This document shows, piece by piece, positions 61,030-64,000 of a stretch of DNA of 64,000 bases. Where the stretch lies: the NCBI RefSeq assembly GCF_020531945.1, contig NZ_JAJATZ010000001.1, forward strand, positions 62,001 through 126,000, read 5' to 3'. The DNA comes from Loktanella gaetbuli (lineage in GTDB: Bacteria; Pseudomonadota; Alphaproteobacteria; Rhodobacterales; Rhodobacteraceae). The first letter of the stretch is position 1; each line of letters begins with the position of its first letter. The notes under the pieces were generated by a model. It was not told where the DNA came from, did no database searches, and saw only the letters and a list, made by a program, of their open reading frames with translations. Position numbers and translations under genes: made by a program.

Positions 61030-61617
61030 TCAGGCAGCAAGCCGGAACGCCTCTTTTTCGATTGTCATGAATGCGGTGCCGACGGCACCGACATGGGTAT
61101 ATAGTTCTGCCGATTTCGCCTTGCGCAGGTCATCATAGAAATGTCCGGCCCAAGGGCCGACATGCTTGGCGTAGAAATCCTTTTGCGCGGCCAGGGTTAC
61201 GGGGGCACCAAAGCGCCCCACGATCATGCCGCCCATCATTTCCATCAGCGATGCCGCATTGTCCTCTGGTTCAAAGACGTTTGAAGCACGCACGATCCGC
61301 AGGTCCATCATGTCGCGCCGCAGGCGCGCCAGCGGTTTTTCGTTCAGAAATCCGGTCAGGTAATAGCTCGCGTAGGGCAGCAGTTCACCACGGCCCAAAC
61401 CGATGAACAGTGCGTTGTATTCACGCGACACGTCCTTGGGCTTGGCCTTGCGTGCCGCTGCGGCCAACCCGTTGATCGCCGATCCCAGCGCCGTTTCGTC
61501 ACCGGATAATTGTGCGGTCTGGTCCAGCAACAACTGGTCGGGCGGTCCCGAAAGGATCAGCCCGAGGAAATTGTACAGGTCGGCGCGCAGCCGGTCCTCT
61601 GCTGACAGATCGGTCAT
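61030..61617 (-). CDS. TorD/DmsD-family redox enzyme chaperone
   Basis: The 195-residue all-helical protein (RADLYNFLGLILSGPPD, REYNALFIGLGRGELLPYASYYLTG) is a dedicated chaperone that likely guards the Tat signal and aids molybdenum cofactor insertion into the alpha subunit. ATGA overlap with the DUF3306 gene. It belongs to the operon. Confidence 0.9.
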   Translation of the reverse strand: MTDLSAEDRLRADLYNFLGLILSGPPDQLLLDQTAQLSGDETALGSAINGLAAAARKAKPKDVSREYNALFIGLGRGELLPYASYYLTGFLNEKPLARLRRDMMDLRIVRASNVFEPEDNAASLMEMMGGMIVGRFGAPVTLAAQKDFYAKHVGPWAGHFYDDLRKAKSAELYTHVGAVGTAFMTIEKEAFRLAA

Positions 61618-62210
61618 GCCGCCCCCTCATCGAACGCAAACCGCATCCGACGCGGTGCGGGTGGTATGTCGTCGGACTGCGCGTCAGCCTCAGTTTCTGC
61701 CTCGGCATAGGCAACAGGCTGGGGCAGGTCTGGCGTTTGTACTTCGTCCTCGACCGGCTCGGCCGCTGGTGCGACAGCATCGGCCACCTCTTCGGTCGGG
61801 GCGCTTTGTGCGGCGATCCGTTCGATATGCTTCAGCAGGCCCTTGCCGACCTGATAGCTGGTCTGAAAAGGCCCCTGATCCCGCGCCATGGCGAGGTAGT
61901 CGTCGTCGTAGTCATTCAAACCGTCGACACAGGCCAGCACCGGGTTCGACCGCCACAGCCTGCGTAGCGCACGTTTGCGCAGATAGGCGGGCACGGTTTT
62001 CGCCATGAAGGCGGTAAAATCGTCCCCTGCCTTCAGCGTATCGGGATCGGGCAGGTCCAGCAGACGCAGAACGTCCTCTTCGGGCAGTGCGTCAAGGTCG
62101 ACCTGATGCGCTTCACAGGTTTCGACACCGGCGGCGCGTGTTGATTCGGCTTCTGCCTCGGCGCGCAGGCCCGCACGCCTGCGAGCGAAAAAGGATGCGA
62201 CCGCAGTCAC
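61614..62210 (-). CDS. DUF3306 protein
   Basis: The 198-residue protein has FARRRAGLRAEAEAE, LPEEDVLRLLDLPDPDTLKAGDDFTAF and the stretch ALRRLWRSNPVLACVDGLNDYDDDY typical of DUF3306, then an acidic/Pro-rich tail. It occurs with formate dehydrogenase and DUF3305 genes; the function is unknown. ATGA overlaps on both sides. Confidence 0.9.
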   Translation of the reverse strand: MTAVASFFARRRAGLRAEAEAESTRAAGVETCEAHQVDLDALPEEDVLRLLDLPDPDTLKAGDDFTAFMAKTVPAYLRKRALRRLWRSNPVLACVDGLNDYDDDYLAMARDQGPFQTSYQVGKGLLKHIERIAAQSAPTEEVADAVAPAAEPVEDEVQTPDLPQPVAYAEAETEADAQSDDIPPAPRRMRFAFDEGAA

Positions 62211-62791
62211 GACTGGGTCTCGTGCGTCGTGGGTGCGCGGTAAACATCTGTCGTCTGGTTGATCCGGTGATCGCCAATCCCGTCCTGGGTTGCGTCAACG
62301 CGCTGGCGATCCCGCCGGCGTTTCACGAATGGCACCTCTACGTGATGCCGCGCGACATAGGCCTCGACCCAGTTTCGCACTGCGGCCGGCATCGCGACCT
62401 TTTCGACGATGTCCTCGCCATTGTCGGCATAATCCTGCGCCTCGTAGGGAGAGGCCGTGACCGACACCAACCGCAACGGGGCATCGCTGCGCGCCGTGTC
62501 CGCCCGCATGATGATGTAAAGCGAAGGGCAGCGCGTCTGCAATTCGTGCACATAGGCCTCGGTGTCAGAGGCATGCAGATCGACGTCCAGCGTCGCCACA
62601 TGAAAATAGGTCACACCATCCACGGTGCGTAACGTGGTCCAGTCTGCTGGCCCGGCACCCGGCAGGACGTCGGTTGCCTTCCACGACCACTTTGCCCAGC
62701 GGGTCACGCCCGGCGCACGACGCACGACGACGCCAATTGGCATCGACTCTTGATGAGGCGTTGTCAGACGCAATTTGCGACGAACGGTCAT
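62207..62791 (-). CDS. DUF3305 protein
   Basis: The 194-residue protein has MPIGVVVRRAPGVTRWAKWSWKA, LDVDLHASDTEAYVHELQ and SLYIIMR, typical of DUF3305. It is the first gene of the formate dehydrogenase operon. Function unknown, likely cofactor or maturation related. Confidence 0.9.
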   Translation of the reverse strand: MTVRRKLRLTTPHQESMPIGVVVRRAPGVTRWAKWSWKATDVLPGAGPADWTTLRTVDGVTYFHVATLDVDLHASDTEAYVHELQTRCPSLYIIMRADTARSDAPLRLVSVTASPYEAQDYADNGEDIVEKVAMPAAVRNWVEAYVARHHVEVPFVKRRRDRQRVDATQDGIGDHRINQTTDVYRAPTTHETQS

Positions 62792-63026
62792 TGTGGTCCC
62801 GGTCTCTTTGGCTGGGTCCGGAGAAACCTCCGGCAGTCTTGGCTATGTGCAGTGTCGCAGGAGGTCGCCTGGCTCTGCAAGCAAAAAATGGTATTCAACG
62901 GCATGCAAGATGCCTGTGGCCCATGCTGCGGTGCAGCAATGGCGGTGCAAAAAATTGCTGAAAGTATGGGTGTTTACGATCTCTTGCTTTCGCTGGTATC
63001 AGGTGCCCTGCGCCGGGGAGAGAGCC
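62792..63026. promoter_or_regulatory. divergent promoter region of the formate dehydrogenase operon and Fe-S gene
   Basis: The region separates divergent genes and must hold both promoters. CCATGCTGC (62921-62929) and GCAGCAATGG (62933-62942) form a near-perfect inverted repeat that could be an operator. I identified no clear FNR site or promoter pair. Confidence 0.35.
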
Positions 63027-64000
63027 ATGACCAAGACAGTTTTGATCTGCGATTGCCTGGGCAGTCAGCGCGTCGACGGGACCGGATTGACGGCTGCGAC
63101 TGGGCTGTCCTGTTCGGCTTGTCATACCAGCCTGTGCGATGCCCAGATCGACCTTGCCGAGACCGCCATGCGGCAGGGCGATGTGGTGATAGCTTGCCAG
63201 CAAGAAGCGCCAAGATTTACTGAACTTGCCGACGATATCGGGGCCACGGTGCCGACCTTTGTGGACCTGCGCGACCGGGCCGGCTGGACGGCCGACGAGA
63301 CAGCCACGGCGAAACAGGCCGCCCTGCTGGCAGAGGGTGTTCTGCCCCGCGGCGAAGTGCGGTCGATGGATGTGGTCAGTGACGGCACATGCCTCATCCT
63401 CGGGGTTTCGGATGTGGCCGTCCGCGCGGCGGAACAATTGGCCCCGATCCTGGGTGTTACCCTGCTGATGCCTGATGGTTGGGAGGTCGATCTGCACAGC
63501 GGCTACGATACGGTGACGGGCGAATTGTCGCAGGCCACCGGGTCGCTGGGCCAGTTCGAGACGAAATTCGACCGGCTGCGCCAGACGATCCCCGGCGGTC
63601 GTGGTCCTGTCGCCCTGACCCCGCCGCAGAATGGTGCGCGGTCGGGCTGCGACATCATCCTGGACCTGCGCGGGGCAGGGGCGCTGTTTGCCGCCGACGC
63701 CAAGCGTGACGGTTACCTGCGGGCCGACCCCGGTAGCCAGACGGCTGTGGCCGACGTCGTGCTGGCCGCGTCGCAGCTGATCGGCACATTCGAAAAACCC
63801 CTCTATGTCCGCATGGAGGAATCGCTGTGCGCACACAGCCGGGCGGAACAGACCGCCTGCACGAACTGCTTGGATCTATGTCCGACGGGGGCGATCACGC
63901 CTGATGGCGACCATGTGACCGTCGATCCCGCGATCTGTGCGGGCTGCGGGGCCTGTAGTGCTGTTTGTCCATCCGGTGCGATCAGTTTCGACGCCCCCAG
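63027..64000 (+). CDS. 4Fe-4S ferredoxin-domain protein beside formate dehydrogenase, C-terminus outside window
   Basis: At least 324 residues; the frame runs off the right edge. The N-terminal ~270 residues contain CDCLGS and SCSACHTSLC cysteine motifs and a long region with no motif I recognise. They are followed by two ferredoxin-like cluster motifs (CTNCLDLCPTGAI and CAGCGACSAVCPSGAI). Proteins like this are found divergent to fdh operons in Rhodobacteraceae and may pass electrons for cofactor or enzyme maturation. GGGGAGAG precedes the ATG. Partial, so the full role is open. Confidence 0.85.
   Translation, partial: MTKTVLICDCLGSQRVDGTGLTAATGLSCSACHTSLCDAQIDLAETAMRQGDVVIACQQEAPRFTELADDIGATVPTFVDLRDRAGWTADETATAKQAALLAEGVLPRGEVRSMDVVSDGTCLILGVSDVAVRAAEQLAPILGVTLLMPDGWEVDLHSGYDTVTGELSQATGSLGQFETKFDRLRQTIPGGRGPVALTPPQNGARSGCDIILDLRGAGALFAADAKRDGYLRADPGSQTAVADVVLAASQLIGTFEKPLYVRMEESLCAHSRAEQTACTNCLDLCPTGAITPDGDHVTVDPAICAGCGACSAVCPSGAISFDAP

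Noticed and set aside
1..64000. tRNA, rRNA, CRISPR array, insertion sequence or prophage
   Set aside because: No tRNA-like clover-leaf, direct-repeat array, transposase, integrase or phage structural gene was recognised by reading; a dedicated RNA scan was not possible.

Overview
The window looks like chromosomal DNA from a GC-rich alphaproteobacterium of the Rhodobacteraceae (Roseobacter-type). The indicators are a CckA cell-cycle kinase, a GapR/DUF2312 protein, an NDUFA12-type complex I accessory protein, an accB-accC-aat gene order, an ScfR-family regulator, a RamA-like activase with split methionine-synthase parts, and a formate dehydrogenase operon with DUF3305/DUF3306. Recognition rests on reading translated motifs; no database search was possible. 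I saw no rRNA, tRNA, CRISPR array, insertion sequence, integrase or prophage gene. Most of the window reads as core genome with short accessory stretches.

Layout. 1-2692 (-) is the N-terminal part of a large RTX calcium-binding repeat protein that runs off the left edge. 3.1-5.2 kb holds clpP and clpX with structured leaders. 5.2-8.9 kb holds RidA, the NDUFA12 homologue, a DUF2155 protein, and aat-accC-accB on the minus strand. 9.1-14.5 kb is a complete branched-chain amino-acid type ABC importer (livK-H-M-G-F, minus). 14.7-20.5 kb holds an ScfR-type regulator, then a compact operon of response regulator, two-helix membrane protein, symporter-histidine kinase fusion and a solitary FliM/FliN-like protein. 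20.5-21.8 kb has a divergent phosphatase-like/ArsR pair, a small membrane protein and gapR. 21.9-28.1 kb is a catabolic-looking run (Gfo/Idh oxidoreductase, hydantoinase A and B, HpaI-type aldolase, glutathione transferase-like protein).

28.1-29.7 kb carries two related small secreted/membrane proteins and an exopolysaccharide-type sugar transferase. 29.8-37.0 kb has the RamA-like ferredoxin-ASKHA activase, guaB, an RsmB-type methyltransferase and cckA. 37.0-41.1 kb is a sugar locus (glucokinase and GH1 beta-glucosidase, divergent from GH13 alpha-glucosidase). 41.2-43.8 kb is a one-carbon operon (PF13769 protein, MetF-like reductase, methyltetrahydrofolate methyltransferase) that probably works with the activase at 30 kb. 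44.0-55.6 kb is mostly housekeeping: Ppx/GppA, rlmE, a sulfotransferase, recA with SOS boxes, alaS-DUF1330-MOSC, typA, an SMR transporter, a YitT protein and icd. 55.7-62.8 kb is the formate dehydrogenase operon on the minus strand, ending with an unlisted 45-residue membrane protein. A divergent Fe-S protein runs off the right edge.

Many neighbouring genes overlap by 4 bases (ATGA or GTGA), so operon structure is unusually easy to read. The least explained features are the symporter-kinase/FliN-like operon, the paired small proteins beside the sugar transferase, and a family of TTCGCGAA-centred palindromes at three intergenic sites. Also unexplained are the stem-loop leader of clpP and the single-cysteine ArsR regulator facing a rhodanese/phosphatase-like gene.
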